Notes: a model not told the origin generated them from the sequence alone. DNA of 64,000 nt from JBCAXA01 sp039183535 (GCA_039183535.1 JBCDBO010000007.1:23960-87959); one strand, 5' to 3'; shown: positions 1-9,455, numbered from the stretch's first letter. Translations and numbers: made by a program.

Positions 1-183
1 GAGGCAATGGCACAAGCGATGCTGCAACTCGGCCAAATGTCGGCGGCTGAGCTCGAATCATTGGGTCAAAACGGGCTTAACTTCTACCGTGCCCGTATCG
101 GCTTAGACCAGGGTGGACAATCGATGGAACGCATCTTCACGGATCTGACCTCGCGACGCGGCCAAGGCCCAGTGCGTTCGTAG
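1..183 (+). CDS. Glycosyltransferase, C-terminal fragment (partial)
   Basis: An open frame enters from the left edge and ends at TAG 181-183, leaving 60 residues. The tail has the look of the last helices of GT-B-fold (family 4) glycosyltransferases, with an alanine/leucine-rich helix followed by FYRARIGLDQGGQSMERIF. The family call rests on this short tail and on the polysaccharide genes that follow 16 bases downstream, so it is tentative. Nothing of the nucleotide-sugar binding region is visible. Confidence 0.45.
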   Translation, partial: EAMAQAMLQLGQMSAAELESLGQNGLNFYRARIGLDQGGQSMERIFTDLTSRRGQGPVRS

Positions 184-199
184 GTCGCCTGCGACGTTC

Positions 200-748
200 G
201 TGCAATACCTGCTGTACGAATACGCGCCGGACAACGGCAATGCGGCGTTTACCCGGAGTTCGTGTCCGGGTCAGACGGTCGAGTTTACGCTGTTCCAGCC
301 GCGCTGGATTTGGCGCGCGTTAAAGGCCGGACGGCTCGAATTTGCCAAAGTTCTGCTGTTGCAGCTTTGGGGTGTTCTGACCGGTTCTTTGCCTGCCCGC
401 TCCATCCGCTTCTGGGGGTACGTTAGCGATACTGGCCATGTGCTGCACTTTAGCGTTGTCACGCCGACGTCGCACCATCTGCCGAACATCGCACGGCCCG
501 GCTTTGAGGTAGGCGGGTGCTATACGGTTACTGCGGCGCGCGGGCAAAAACTGTACCCAACCGTGCTATCACTGATCGCTCAAAACCCGGATAATCAACC
601 GCTTTATATGATCGTGGAGTCGGCAAACACAGCTTCGCGAACAGGAATGGAGCGGGCAAACTTTAAGGCTGTTGCGTCGCTGACACGCAACAGCAACGCG
701 ATAAGACCACCCCAGTATGTCGAGACCTCCGGTCCGACAAGCAGCTAA
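200..748 (+). CDS. GNAT-like acetyltransferase of the polysaccharide locus
   Basis: A protein of 182 residues with a GTG start, 16 bases after the preceding gene. The second half has a GNAT-like layout: GGCYTVTAARGQKLYPTVL at about residues 101-119 resembles the acetyl-CoA-binding strand and helix, and YMIVESANTASRTGMERANFK resembles the late strand with the N-x-(A/S)-S and G-F positions. The usual R/Q-x-x-G-x-G/A loop is altered (RGQKLYP), so activity is uncertain. By context it may N- or O-acetylate a sugar before polymerisation. The last 25 residues look disordered. Confidence 0.45.
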   Translation: MQYLLYEYAPDNGNAAFTRSSCPGQTVEFTLFQPRWIWRALKAGRLEFAKVLLLQLWGVLTGSLPARSIRFWGYVSDTGHVLHFSVVTPTSHHLPNIARPGFEVGGCYTVTAARGQKLYPTVLSLIAQNPDNQPLYMIVESANTASRTGMERANFKAVASLTRNSNAIRPPQYVETSGPTSS

Positions 749-763
749 CAACAGGCTTGAAAC

Positions 764-1879
764 GTGCAAGAACGAAAAATCCCATTTTTCAATTACCCGG
801 CGCTATTTGCCGAACGGCGCGAGGCATTCCTCTCGGAAATAGAGCGCGTACTCACGTCCGGCTATTACATCATGGGCCCTGAATTGGAAGAGTTCGAGTG
901 GCGACTCGCCGACTACCTCAATGTGAAACACGTCATCGGGGTCGCGGACGGCACAATGGCACTGATGTGTGGCGGTAAGGCAGCAGGGCTTAAGCCTGGT
1001 GACGAGGTACTTGTTTCCGCGCACACGTTCGTCGCATCCGCGGCGGCCGTGCACCACTGTGGCGCCATCCCCGTTCCAGTCGACTGCGGGCCCGACCACT
1101 TAATGACTGGCGAGGCCGCACGAGCTGCGCTGACGCCGCGGACACGCGGGATCATGCCTGTGCAGCTGAACGGTAGGACGACCGATATGGACCCGATCAT
1201 GGAGATCGTCAACGAGCACAACCTCATACTGGTTGAGGACTCTTGCCAGGCACTTGGGTCATCATTCAACGGGAAACTAGCGGGAACGTTTGGCGAGGCT
1301 GGCGCATTCAGTTTTTATCCGTCCAAAACGCTCGGTTGTTTCGGCGACGGTGGCGCCGTTTGCACCGACGATGACGAGATCGCTGAGCGCATACGGCTGT
1401 TGCGAGACCACGGCCGGACGAGCGACGGTGACGTTGCGAGCTTCGGTTACAATGCGCGCTTAGACAACGTGCATGCCGCCGTACTCCTCCTCAAACTCAG
1501 AACCTACGACGACGACATCGCCAAGCGTCGCAGCCTAGCGGGTATTTACGAGAGTCATCTCGCCGATCTTCGTGAAGTGTCGCTACCGCCGGGACCGAAC
1601 GCCGACCCGCGCCACTTTGACGTGTACCAGAATTACGAAATCGACGCAGAGCGGCGCGACGAACTGCGCGATCACCTTACCGGCAAAGGCATTGGGACTT
1701 TGTTGCAATGGGGCGGGCGAACGCTTAACCAGCTAAGTGTTCTCGATCATAGTGCGCCGTTACCCCACAACGATGCGATGACAACAACGTATCTAATGCT
1801 ACCGATGAACACGTCTCTTTCCGATGCCGATGTCGAATACGTCTGCGACAGCATCAGAGAGTTCTACGACAGACATTGA
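764..1879 (+). CDS. DegT/DnrJ/EryC1/StrS-family PLP aminotransferase
   Basis: A 371-residue protein of the sugar aminotransferase family that converts a keto nucleotide sugar to an amino sugar using PLP and usually glutamate. Lys188 in FYPSKTLGCFGDGG is the Schiff-base lysine and Asp159 in VEDSCQALG is the pyridine-nitrogen partner. GTMAL near residue 63 fits the phosphate-binding turn. Length is typical. The start is GTG at 764. The stop overlaps a TTG of the next frame (TTGA), although the next gene more likely starts 30 bases later. The exact sugar substrate cannot be read from the sequence. Confidence 0.88.
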   Translation: MQERKIPFFNYPALFAERREAFLSEIERVLTSGYYIMGPELEEFEWRLADYLNVKHVIGVADGTMALMCGGKAAGLKPGDEVLVSAHTFVASAAAVHHCGAIPVPVDCGPDHLMTGEAARAALTPRTRGIMPVQLNGRTTDMDPIMEIVNEHNLILVEDSCQALGSSFNGKLAGTFGEAGAFSFYPSKTLGCFGDGGAVCTDDDEIAERIRLLRDHGRTSDGDVASFGYNARLDNVHAAVLLLKLRTYDDDIAKRRSLAGIYESHLADLREVSLPPGPNADPRHFDVYQNYEIDAERRDELRDHLTGKGIGTLLQWGGRTLNQLSVLDHSAPLPHNDAMTTTYLMLPMNTSLSDADVEYVCDSIREFYDRH

Positions 1880-1905
1880 CGGTCTCTGGAGGCGATAAGC
1901 ACACG

Positions 1906-2664
1906 ATGAGCAAAAAGACAGCGGTATCAGGCGGCCTGCGAACTGCAGCTGAATCCGGCGAAGGGGCTCGTAATCAAGCGTGCTTCGAGGCTAACCCAGC
2001 CTCTTGGGAGAGCAAACTCGAGAACTTTCCCAAATACGTCCGACGGCAAAACCTAACTCGCTTTCTTGCCCTTTACGAGATTTTCAAGAAGGTTATTCAT
2101 GTTAAGGGCTCAATCGTCGAATGCGGTGTTAACCATGGTTTCGGCGCGATGTCCTGGTGTAAGTTTTCGGCAATCCTAGAGCCAGTAAACTTGACCAGAC
2201 GCGTATACGGGTTTGACAGCTTCGAAGGGTTTCCGACGGTATCGGGCAAAGACAAGACCAGTCACTCGGATCACGTCAAAGCCGGCGATCTTGCTGCGGA
2301 TTCCAAAGAGGAGCTGGAGCAGTTAGCGGAGGTCTTCGATTCCTCACGATTCCTCGGGCACATTCCAAAGCTGAGCCTGATCAAAGGTGATGCCACAGAG
2401 ACCATTCCGAAATTTATCGAAGAAAATCCGCATATTGTCGTCAGTCTTCTTTTTCTGGACTTCGACCTCTATGAGCCCACACGAGTCGCCTTAGAGCACT
2501 TCCTACCGCGAATGCCGCGTGGTGCGATCGTGGCGTTCGACCAACCCGACAACCCTTTATGGCCGGGCGAGACGCAAGCCATGCTGGAGAAAATTCAAGA
2601 ATATCGATTCCGGCTCGAGCGGTTCGACTTTGACCCCTACATCGGATTCGCCGTACTGGACTAG
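1906..2664 (+). CDS. TylF/MycF-type SAM-dependent O-methyltransferase
   Basis: About 252 residues. The sequence has the TylF-family pattern: VECGVNHGFGAMSW (SAM-binding loop), YGFDSFEGFP (acidic strand 2), and FLDFDLYEPTRVALEHFLPR followed by GGAIVAFDQ-like residues (metal and substrate side). The family methylates sugar hydroxyls, as in macrolide sugars and many O-antigens. I prefer ATG 1906, which has GGAGG 13 bases upstream; an in-frame TTG at 1876 overlaps the previous stop and would add ten residues. Seven bases separate its end from the next ATG, so the cluster is probably one transcript. Confidence 0.8.
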   Translation: MSKKTAVSGGLRTAAESGEGARNQACFEANPASWESKLENFPKYVRRQNLTRFLALYEIFKKVIHVKGSIVECGVNHGFGAMSWCKFSAILEPVNLTRRVYGFDSFEGFPTVSGKDKTSHSDHVKAGDLAADSKEELEQLAEVFDSSRFLGHIPKLSLIKGDATETIPKFIEENPHIVVSLLFLDFDLYEPTRVALEHFLPRMPRGAIVAFDQPDNPLWPGETQAMLEKIQEYRFRLERFDFDPYIGFAVLD

Positions 2665-2670
2665 CCAATC

Positions 2671-3504
2671 ATGAACGCAAGCAAGGCGCAGCCAGCGTCG
2701 GATCTCGATGAGCTGGCGCACAAGATCCGCACAAGCGTCGTGCGGATGACTCACCTCGGCAAGAGTTCCCATGTCGGCTCAGCGTTGTCTATCGCCGATA
2801 TCGTAGCCGTTCTTTACGGGGCTGTTCTTCGAGTTGACCCTGGTGAGCCCGCAAATAGCGACCGGGATAGATTCATACTGAGCAAAGGTCACGCCGGAGC
2901 GGCAGTCTACGCAGCGCTGGCGCATACCGGCTTCTTTCCCGAAAAGACCCTCGACCAACACTATCAAGACGGGTCAATTCTAAGCGGTCATGTATCGCAC
3001 AAAGGTGTACCCGGCGTTGAACTGTCGACCGGTTCGCTAGGACACGGGTTGGGCGTTGCCGTTGGCATGGCCAAGGCATTGACGATGCTGGGCGGTGAGC
3101 AGCGAGTATTCTGCTTACTGAGCGACGGCGAGTGCGATGAGGGCTCAAATTGGGAAGCCGCTCTATTCGCTGCACATCACACGCTAAAAAATCTGACCGC
3201 TATTATTGACTACAACAAGATCCAAAGCCTCGACACCGTATCGGATACGCTAGGCCTAGAGCCGTTCGTCGACAAGTGGCGGGCCTTCGGATGGAATGTC
3301 GAAGAAGCCGATGGTCATGATTGTGCCGCTTTGCGCGCCGTTCTAGAGCCACCGTCAGCTAGCGGCAATGCACCGACTTGCATCATCTGCCATACGACCA
3401 AAGGAAAGGGCGTATCTTTCATGGAGAATTCCGTGCTCTGGCACTACCGAACGCCACAAGGCGAAGAGTACGAAGCGGCGATGGGAGAATTGGACGGTGC
3501 GTGA
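2671..3504 (+). CDS. Transketolase-like protein, N-terminal (TPP-binding) subunit
   Basis: 277 residues corresponding to the pyrophosphate-binding half of transketolase. SKGHAGAAVYAAL, STGSLGHGLGVAVGMA and the thiamine diphosphate motif GECDEGSNWEAALFAAHH with its downstream DYNK are intact. Split transketolases of this kind occur in actinobacterial and archaeal metabolism and in some polysaccharide or natural-product clusters. Position between a sugar aminotransferase, a methyltransferase and a sugar transferase suggests a role in making a modified sugar, moving a two-carbon ketol unit. That role is inference. Confidence 0.85.
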   Translation: MNASKAQPASDLDELAHKIRTSVVRMTHLGKSSHVGSALSIADIVAVLYGAVLRVDPGEPANSDRDRFILSKGHAGAAVYAALAHTGFFPEKTLDQHYQDGSILSGHVSHKGVPGVELSTGSLGHGLGVAVGMAKALTMLGGEQRVFCLLSDGECDEGSNWEAALFAAHHTLKNLTAIIDYNKIQSLDTVSDTLGLEPFVDKWRAFGWNVEEADGHDCAALRAVLEPPSASGNAPTCIICHTTKGKGVSFMENSVLWHYRTPQGEEYEAAMGELDGA

Positions 3505-4405
3505 TCACGTCGTCAAACGAATAACCGAATTGGCACTTGAAGACCCACGCATCATACTTATTACCGGCGACTTGGGCTTCGGCGTGTTGAACGAGTACCG
3601 GGAAAAATGCGCGAACCAGTTCATAAATGCCGGAGTAGCCGAGCAAAACATGACGGCGATGGCGGCCGGTATGGCGCTGGAAGGGTTTATCGTCTTTACC
3701 TATTCAATTGCCAACTTTCCAACGCTGCGGTGTTTGGAACAGATTCGCAACGATGTTTGCTACCACGATGTTAACGTTAATGTCCTCGCGGTTGGTGGCG
3801 GCTTTTCTTACGGCCCGTTGGGTATGTCGCATCACGCTACAGAAGATCTCAGCATCATGCGGGCGCTACCGAACATGCAGGTGATAGCGCCGTCCGATCC
3901 TTGGCAATCGGTCCACGCGGTAGATGCTCTGATTGCCCACGACGGACCTGGGTATCTACGCATCGATAAATCATCCGCCGGTATTTCACCCGCTCCCGAA
4001 CCTAACCTAGCTGGCGTCCAGCTGCACCGGGACGGGACGGACGTTATGCTGATTGGTATCGGCGGAATCCTTGCGGAGTGCTTTATCGCCGCAGAGTCGC
4101 TTAACGAACAAGGCGTTCGTGCCGGTGTGGCGGAAGTTGTGACACTCAAACCGCTAGATACGGACAGCATCGCCAAACTCGCCGGGCACTGCGGCTTGTT
4201 GGTCACGGTCGAAGAACACTCGATCGTGGGCGGTCTCGGCGGTGCTGTTGCCGAAGTGGTCTCCGAGATCCGATCGGCCGCACCGTTGCTTCGCGTTGGG
4301 CTCGACGACCGGTATTCAAGTATCGTTGGTAGCCAGGATTACCTGCGGGAAACTTACGAAATGAACGCACAAGCGATCGTCCGTAAAGTCCTAGCGCGTA
4401 TTTGA
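3497..4405 (+). CDS. Transketolase-like protein, C-terminal (pyrimidine-binding) subunit
   Basis: 302 residues from GTG 3497, which overlaps the N-terminal subunit by eight bases and follows a GGGAGA sequence. The open frame extends further upstream but only inside the previous gene. The conserved glutamate that activates thiamine is present in INAGVAEQNMTAMAAGMALEG, followed by the histidine segment GPLGMSHHATED. A C-terminal swivelling domain with VTVEEHSIVGGLGGAVAE is complete. Together with the preceding gene it makes a full two-chain transketolase. Confidence 0.85.
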   Translation: MRDHVVKRITELALEDPRIILITGDLGFGVLNEYREKCANQFINAGVAEQNMTAMAAGMALEGFIVFTYSIANFPTLRCLEQIRNDVCYHDVNVNVLAVGGGFSYGPLGMSHHATEDLSIMRALPNMQVIAPSDPWQSVHAVDALIAHDGPGYLRIDKSSAGISPAPEPNLAGVQLHRDGTDVMLIGIGGILAECFIAAESLNEQGVRAGVAEVVTLKPLDTDSIAKLAGHCGLLVTVEEHSIVGGLGGAVAEVVSEIRSAAPLLRVGLDDRYSSIVGSQDYLRETYEMNAQAIVRKVLARI

Positions 4406-4408
4406 CGG

Positions 4409-5149
4409 ATGCGATTTCGAGTCCTTGATTTCGGCCTTGCCGCGTTAGGGCTGATCGCTCTCGCACCCATTATGGCCCTGGCACTGCTGGCCGTGTGGCT
4501 ACAGGATTTTCGCTCGCCATTCTATGTCGCCGAGAGAATTGGCAAGAACCGAATACCGTTCCGGATGGTCAAGTTGCGATCAATGACCGTCAACGCCGAT
4601 AAGACTGGCGTTACGTCAACGTCCGCGACCGATACACGTATAACGACAGTCGGTAAGATCGTGCGCCGACTGAAGCTCGATGAAGTTCCGCAACTCTGGA
4701 ACGTCCTTCGTGGTGACATGAGCTTGGTCGGGCCGAGACCGAATGTGATGCGATGGGGCGTAGAACTATATACCGAGGATGAAATGCGGCTGCTGACGCT
4801 GCCGCCTGGAATCACCGATTTCTCCTCGGTCGTGTTTGCCGATGAGGGCGATATCCTTAAAGAAACGGTACATCCGGACCTTGAATACAACCGCATTATT
4901 CGACCATGGAAAAGTCGTTTGTCGCTGGTCTATGTCGACAACCCCTCGGTACGCCTGTATGTCGTACTGATCTACGTTACCGTCGTCTCCGCCGTATCGA
5001 GACAACGGGCGTTGGCCCTTATTCAGTCTGAACTGAGACGACTGAACATCGACGAGAACCTCGTTGCTGTCGCGGGACGCGCGCAGCCGCTTTCGGCACA
5101 TCCACCGCCAGGCGCGAGCGAAATCGCAACTCTTCCGGACACGCACTGA
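4409..5149 (+). CDS. Monotopic phosphoglycosyl transferase (bacterial sugar transferase)
   Basis: 246 residues. An N-terminal hydrophobic re-entrant segment (about residues 7-31) is followed by the core motifs of the WbaP/PglC family: FRMVKLRSM, the catalytic Asp-Glu dyad in RRLKLDEVPQLWNVLRGDMS and SLVGPRPNVM. It moves a phospho-sugar from a UDP-sugar to undecaprenyl phosphate at the inner membrane, starting repeat-unit synthesis. A second hydrophobic stretch (about residues 188-203) and a polar tail follow the core, longer than PglC. It starts three bases after the transketolase stop. Confidence 0.85.
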   Translation: MRFRVLDFGLAALGLIALAPIMALALLAVWLQDFRSPFYVAERIGKNRIPFRMVKLRSMTVNADKTGVTSTSATDTRITTVGKIVRRLKLDEVPQLWNVLRGDMSLVGPRPNVMRWGVELYTEDEMRLLTLPPGITDFSSVVFADEGDILKETVHPDLEYNRIIRPWKSRLSLVYVDNPSVRLYVVLIYVTVVSAVSRQRALALIQSELRRLNIDENLVAVAGRAQPLSAHPPPGASEIATLPDTH

Positions 5150-5170
5150 CGCCTAAACTAACGCGAGCGC

Positions 5171-5202
5171 TGAGAGGCTATTCCCCGCAAACCGGCTTCT
5201 CA
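5171..5202. terminator. Possible hairpin between convergent polysaccharide operons
   Basis: Eight-base stem TGAGAGGC (5171-5178) with GCTTCTCA (5195-5202), one G-U pair and a 16-base loop, in the 65 bases between two convergent genes. There is no clear T-run on either strand, so it is a weak candidate. Confidence 0.2.
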
Positions 5203-5214
5203 ATCAGGCTGCGA

Positions 5215-7935
5215 TTAGAACGAATTGACGGCAGCCGCGGCGATCGCGAGGTTGTATAAGATTTGCGTGGCGCTAGACCACAACACGAGCGGCTTCACGC
5301 GATCGGTATCCAGCGGCACAACGATCGTGTCACCAGGCCGGATGTCATATCCGCGCGACCGTGAGAAAAACCGTGACCGATTGTTCACGACCACTTCGCC
5401 ATTCGCACGCACAACATAAATGCGACGCTGATCCGCTTTGACGGTCACGCCGCCGCTGCGGTCAATGTATTCGTCGCGGGTAATCCCTGGCTCCCACAAA
5501 TGCGATGTCGCATACTGCACTTCCCCGATAATCGTAACTTCCTGCGAGCGCGGGGGAACGACTAGGACATCCCCATCACGAACCAGTACGTCACGGTCGG
5601 CTGCGCCGTCGAGTAGCGAACCCAAATCAATGACGAGGCGCCCTGCCGGCTCGGTGTTTTCTAATTGGGCTAGCAGCGACCTTCCGATAGTAAGTGCTTC
5701 CGTCTGCGTATTGTCCGACAGCGCCAAAGCAGCCAAATCGCTTTCAATCCGACCAGCCAAAACATCTAGCTGTTCTCGCTCTCGCTCCCGTAACGACTCC
5801 CGTGTAAAGACGCTACCCTCGACGAACGCGTACTCGGTCAGGCCTCCGGCACGTCGCATAAGCGACGATAACGTCTCGCCCTCACTAATGGGGTAGATGC
5901 CAGGGAACGTAACTTCTCCGATCAACTCGACTACGCCCTGCTCGGCCCAACCAGAGATCTGTTTGATATTCAAAAAATCGAAGGGCTGCAATGCTGTGTC
6001 GGCACTGGATTCCTTTGCCAGGGCGCCCTGCAAATCCACTTCGGTCAAGATTGTGTTTCTTTCGGCTAAACCGGTCGTAGTGAAGCGCGATAATTCCGCC
6101 GACCCTGTAAACGCCGACTCTGCCAAACCGCCGCCAGCACGAACCAAATCCGATACCCGCATGCCCCGTTCAAGCGGATACTCGCCTGGATGATTGACCA
6201 AACCACTGATCCTAACGACCGGCGCAGATTGACCACTGCGCGCCTGGCGCTTCAATCGATCCAAGATTGCCGGAAGGTACACGGTGCGACCTTGCGCAGC
6301 CGTACGAGAAAAAACGAAGACACGATCTCTGGCCTGCAGTGCGAGGTTTTCCGTTGACGCGTTGTCTAACCAGACATCAGCGAGACTCGCTGACAAAACC
6401 TCGATATCAGTATTTGGACTCACCTGACGCTCAATCAGTACGTAGCCGACGTCGGCTTCGGTGCGCAAGTCCCGACTCGATGGCAGCAAATCAGAAAGTC
6501 GCATACCGGCACGCCAATCGCGTAAACCCGGTCTATGCACGTGCCCGAATAATTCGACCGCCTGATCGACTTGTTCCGTATCGCCAGGAACGATCAACGA
6601 ATCACCGGCCCGAAGCGCGGTTGTCAATGCTGCGTTGTCCGATAGGTCCAAACCGACCACAGCGAGACCATTCGCAGGATCAATTCTTTGCAGACGAGCA
6701 CCGCTCAGCAGCGACTGCGGCTTGGCCCCACCTGCCAACTGCAGTGCACCCCGTACATCCAGCTCGCGGCGAATCTCGTAGATGCCTGGCCGTCCGACAG
6801 CACCAGATACGCTTACCTGCGGCCCCACCGGCGCAACGAAGACGACATCGCCCTCGGCCACGCGCCGATTACCCGTCGAATTGCCGAACAGGAGCAGTTG
6901 ATACAGGTCGAATACACCGATGGTCGTGCCGTTGCGATTTAGGCGCACATCGCGAAGCGAGCCAGACGGCAGCACACCGCCCCCCTTCGCCATAACGTCG
7001 AGCATCGTCGCTAGCGCACTGACGTTGTAGGTGCCTGGCGACTCTACGTCACCGGCAAGGAAAACCTGTATCGACCTCAGCTGAGTCAACGTAACACTAG
7101 CTTGTGCTCCGATCAGTTGCTCCGCGACTCGACGCGACACCTCTTCTCTAAGATCATCGAACGTGAGGCCAGCAACGGTGACAGGACCGATATCAGGTAC
7201 GTTAACGTCGCCATTACGCCCAACTTCCAGGTCGTAGGTGGCCGATTGTGCACCGAAAATCTGAACGCGCACCGTGTCCCCAGGCCCGATGACGTAGTTC
7301 GTTGGCACTGGCAACGTGGATGTTTCTGGCAGCAAACCGTTGCGCCGTTGAAACACGTTGTAACCATAAGGCTCTAGCGCCGCCTCTCCGTAGCGCTCGA
7401 GCGGTAGGAGAATCACTTCCACATTGAGGCCCGCCAGCAACGGATCCGCTGCAAGGCGAACTCGCGCCAGGTCCTCGGTCAGGCCTGCAAGCTGGATACC
7501 GGCAGTCCCCGGTAGCGACAGTATTCCGCGACCGTCAAGCCTAAAAGGGTTGGCGGTTGAAATTAACTCGATCGATCGTTCTATAGCCGGTTCTAGCTCC
7601 TCGTCCTCTTCATCGACACTGACGAGAACGACGAGCGAATCGCCGGCCGAAAACACAGGCGGGCCATCTTCCTCATCCTGCCCCTCGATATCTGGCTCGA
7701 GCGTTTGCAGTTGCATCTCGGCATCTGGCTGCACACCCGGCACAGCCGCGGGCTGTTGCTGGCGCAGGAAGCGGTTAATCAATGCCTGTCGTTGCGAAGC
7801 CGGTAATTGTTGCAGTAATCGCTGTTGCTCGGGCGTCAAACCGCTTACTTGAGCGTACGCCGAGGAACCTACGACAAGAACCAGGATCGAGATAGCCAGG
7901 TAAACGGCGCGACGTATCACGTTTGCTACGACCAT
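5215..7935 (-). CDS. SLBB-domain polysaccharide export protein (Wza-like)
   Basis: 906 residues, much longer than Wza (about 380). A type I signal peptide ends near AYAQ (residue 29); no lipobox cysteine is visible, unlike Wza. A Q-rich helical region and acidic stretch precede a Poly_export domain (YVIGPGDTVRVQIFG, about residue 213). Six SLBB-type beta-grasp units follow, each with a G-x-V-x-x-P-G-x-Y-like core, for example SGAVGRPGIYEI and IGEVTFPGIYPI. A C-terminal hydrophobic helix (LVLWSSATQILYNLAIAAAA) may cross or line the outer membrane. It is the last gene of the operon and its start overlaps the wzi-like stop by one base (TAATG). Confidence 0.85.
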   Translation of the reverse strand: MVVANVIRRAVYLAISILVLVVGSSAYAQVSGLTPEQQRLLQQLPASQRQALINRFLRQQQPAAVPGVQPDAEMQLQTLEPDIEGQDEEDGPPVFSAGDSLVVLVSVDEEDEELEPAIERSIELISTANPFRLDGRGILSLPGTAGIQLAGLTEDLARVRLAADPLLAGLNVEVILLPLERYGEAALEPYGYNVFQRRNGLLPETSTLPVPTNYVIGPGDTVRVQIFGAQSATYDLEVGRNGDVNVPDIGPVTVAGLTFDDLREEVSRRVAEQLIGAQASVTLTQLRSIQVFLAGDVESPGTYNVSALATMLDVMAKGGGVLPSGSLRDVRLNRNGTTIGVFDLYQLLLFGNSTGNRRVAEGDVVFVAPVGPQVSVSGAVGRPGIYEIRRELDVRGALQLAGGAKPQSLLSGARLQRIDPANGLAVVGLDLSDNAALTTALRAGDSLIVPGDTEQVDQAVELFGHVHRPGLRDWRAGMRLSDLLPSSRDLRTEADVGYVLIERQVSPNTDIEVLSASLADVWLDNASTENLALQARDRVFVFSRTAAQGRTVYLPAILDRLKRQARSGQSAPVVRISGLVNHPGEYPLERGMRVSDLVRAGGGLAESAFTGSAELSRFTTTGLAERNTILTEVDLQGALAKESSADTALQPFDFLNIKQISGWAEQGVVELIGEVTFPGIYPISEGETLSSLMRRAGGLTEYAFVEGSVFTRESLREREREQLDVLAGRIESDLAALALSDNTQTEALTIGRSLLAQLENTEPAGRLVIDLGSLLDGAADRDVLVRDGDVLVVPPRSQEVTIIGEVQYATSHLWEPGITRDEYIDRSGGVTVKADQRRIYVVRANGEVVVNNRSRFFSRSRGYDIRPGDTIVVPLDTDRVKPLVLWSSATQILYNLAIAAAAVNSF

Positions 7936-9455
7936 TAGAATCGGAAATCCAGACTTACGAACGCACGAAGTGAATCGTCGGTAGCGCCAGTTGCGAGGTC
8001 TTCGCGCCTCTCAGCACCCACCGACAACAATAAGTCCGCGTAATCAATTTTGCGCCGGTATTGGAAATCGATATCGGTGACGTCCAGCGGTAGGCTGGAA
8101 ATGGTGTGCCGCAAATCTTCGGCGCCGCCACGATTGACTTCAAGGGTACGCGCCGTCACCGCTACATCACCGACACCAAGACTGTGGACGACAATACCAG
8201 CGCTAAGACTGCGCGTGTCGTTGTCAGCACCGTAGCCGATACTGCGGCCGCGATAGGTGTAACCCGTCGGGTAAAACTGATTTCTGTAAGCGCAATTAAA
8301 TACGCGTGACGCCTCATTGAACTGGCAGGTAGTATCGGCGAATTCGGCAAATGCTCGCCATTGAATGGCGCCATGATCGAACTCGCCCCACGTTTCGATG
8401 CCGAATTGGCCGAGAAACCGACTAGGGAATCCGCCCGCCTCGTCCTCGCCGATGAATTGACCGTAAAACGCTATAGGTCGGTGCCGTAAGGGAGACCAGC
8501 GAAGGTCGACGCCTGCCAATTGATTTGCTTCATCAACCGAGTCTCCCTCGTCAAGATTGCTTTGACCGGCCAAGACACGAGCAAACGTATCGAGGTCGCA
8601 GAGCCGCCCCTGGCCACACCACTGCGCGGTTCGAAGGAGGCCGACTTCGAGCGAACGGAGCGGTTTGAAGTTAACGCGCCAAGCGAAAAAACGCGTGTTT
8701 GGAACAGCCCGCTCGCTTTCCAACTCTCCCCAAATCACACTGGTCGACCAGCGTCCGATCCAACGTAACCAACGACTCTCAAACGGTGAAGAAAAATTGC
8801 GCTCGAGCACCAACGCAGGAATAGGACGGGCGTTATTGGAAAGAATCAGACTGCCACCCCAACCAGGCCCCCACCAACGATCCAGTAGGCTGACTCCAAC
8901 GATCCAATTACCGATTGCCGCCGCTGCATAAGACCCATCGGCACGCGCATCGGTATCGTCAAATGGATCGTCGTTGACAAGGCTACCGCGTAAGCGAATG
9001 GAAAACCGCTCGCCGGTATACTCCGCAGCTGCCCAAAGCTCCTGCTCACCGCGAGGCGTATCCTGGAAACTGCGAATCTGTTGCGGCTTCTCGGCAAGGC
9101 GAATTCCGGCATCGGCTGTCGGTTCGCCGACACGCAGCTCGTCGCCTATGCGTGCCCGGAGTCGCATGAGAGCAGCCTCTTCGCCTTTGCTCAGACTGTC
9201 GATGTCAACGGCCGCATTAATGTCCTGTGCGATGTCACCCCACGATAGCGGCCAACTGGAAATGGGGCTCGTAATCACGCCGGCGTCGGCCAGTAGCTGT
9301 ATATCACTTTTGAGCCAGATATCTCCGGGCTCAAGCCAAGGCCCAGCAGTGACGATGCCCGTTGACCCAGCTAGCAAGAGAGTCGCTATTGCTAGGGTAC
9401 GAACGCTAAACCCAATGGGCGAGCGGCAAGGTCGAGAGCGCGAAGGTCGGGCCAT
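7935..9455 (-). CDS. Wzi-like capsule assembly outer-membrane protein
   Basis: About 506 residues in the family of capsule assembly protein Wzi, an 18-strand outer-membrane barrel that anchors surface polysaccharide. A basic start region is followed by a hydrophobic signal segment ending near TAG-PWLEPGD. The mature start PWLEPGDIWLKSDIQLLADAGV and the line WGPGWGGSLILSNNARPIPA are typical. The protein ends in FVSLDFRF, a barrel-type terminal phenylalanine. I prefer ATG 9455; a TTG at 9512 would add 19 residues. It lies between pgi and the export gene. Confidence 0.8.
   Translation of the reverse strand: MARPSRSRPCRSPIGFSVRTLAIATLLLAGSTGIVTAGPWLEPGDIWLKSDIQLLADAGVITSPISSWPLSWGDIAQDINAAVDIDSLSKGEEAALMRLRARIGDELRVGEPTADAGIRLAEKPQQIRSFQDTPRGEQELWAAAEYTGERFSIRLRGSLVNDDPFDDTDARADGSYAAAAIGNWIVGVSLLDRWWGPGWGGSLILSNNARPIPALVLERNFSSPFESRWLRWIGRWSTSVIWGELESERAVPNTRFFAWRVNFKPLRSLEVGLLRTAQWCGQGRLCDLDTFARVLAGQSNLDEGDSVDEANQLAGVDLRWSPLRHRPIAFYGQFIGEDEAGGFPSRFLGQFGIETWGEFDHGAIQWRAFAEFADTTCQFNEASRVFNCAYRNQFYPTGYTYRGRSIGYGADNDTRSLSAGIVVHSLGVGDVAVTARTLEVNRGGAEDLRHTISSLPLDVTDIDFQYRRKIDYADLLLSVGAERREDLATGATDDSLRAFVSLDFRF

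Noticed and set aside
6267..6995. 242-codon plus-strand frame
   Set aside because: Antisense to the SLBB export gene, arginine/proline-rich, no recognisable domain or ribosome site.
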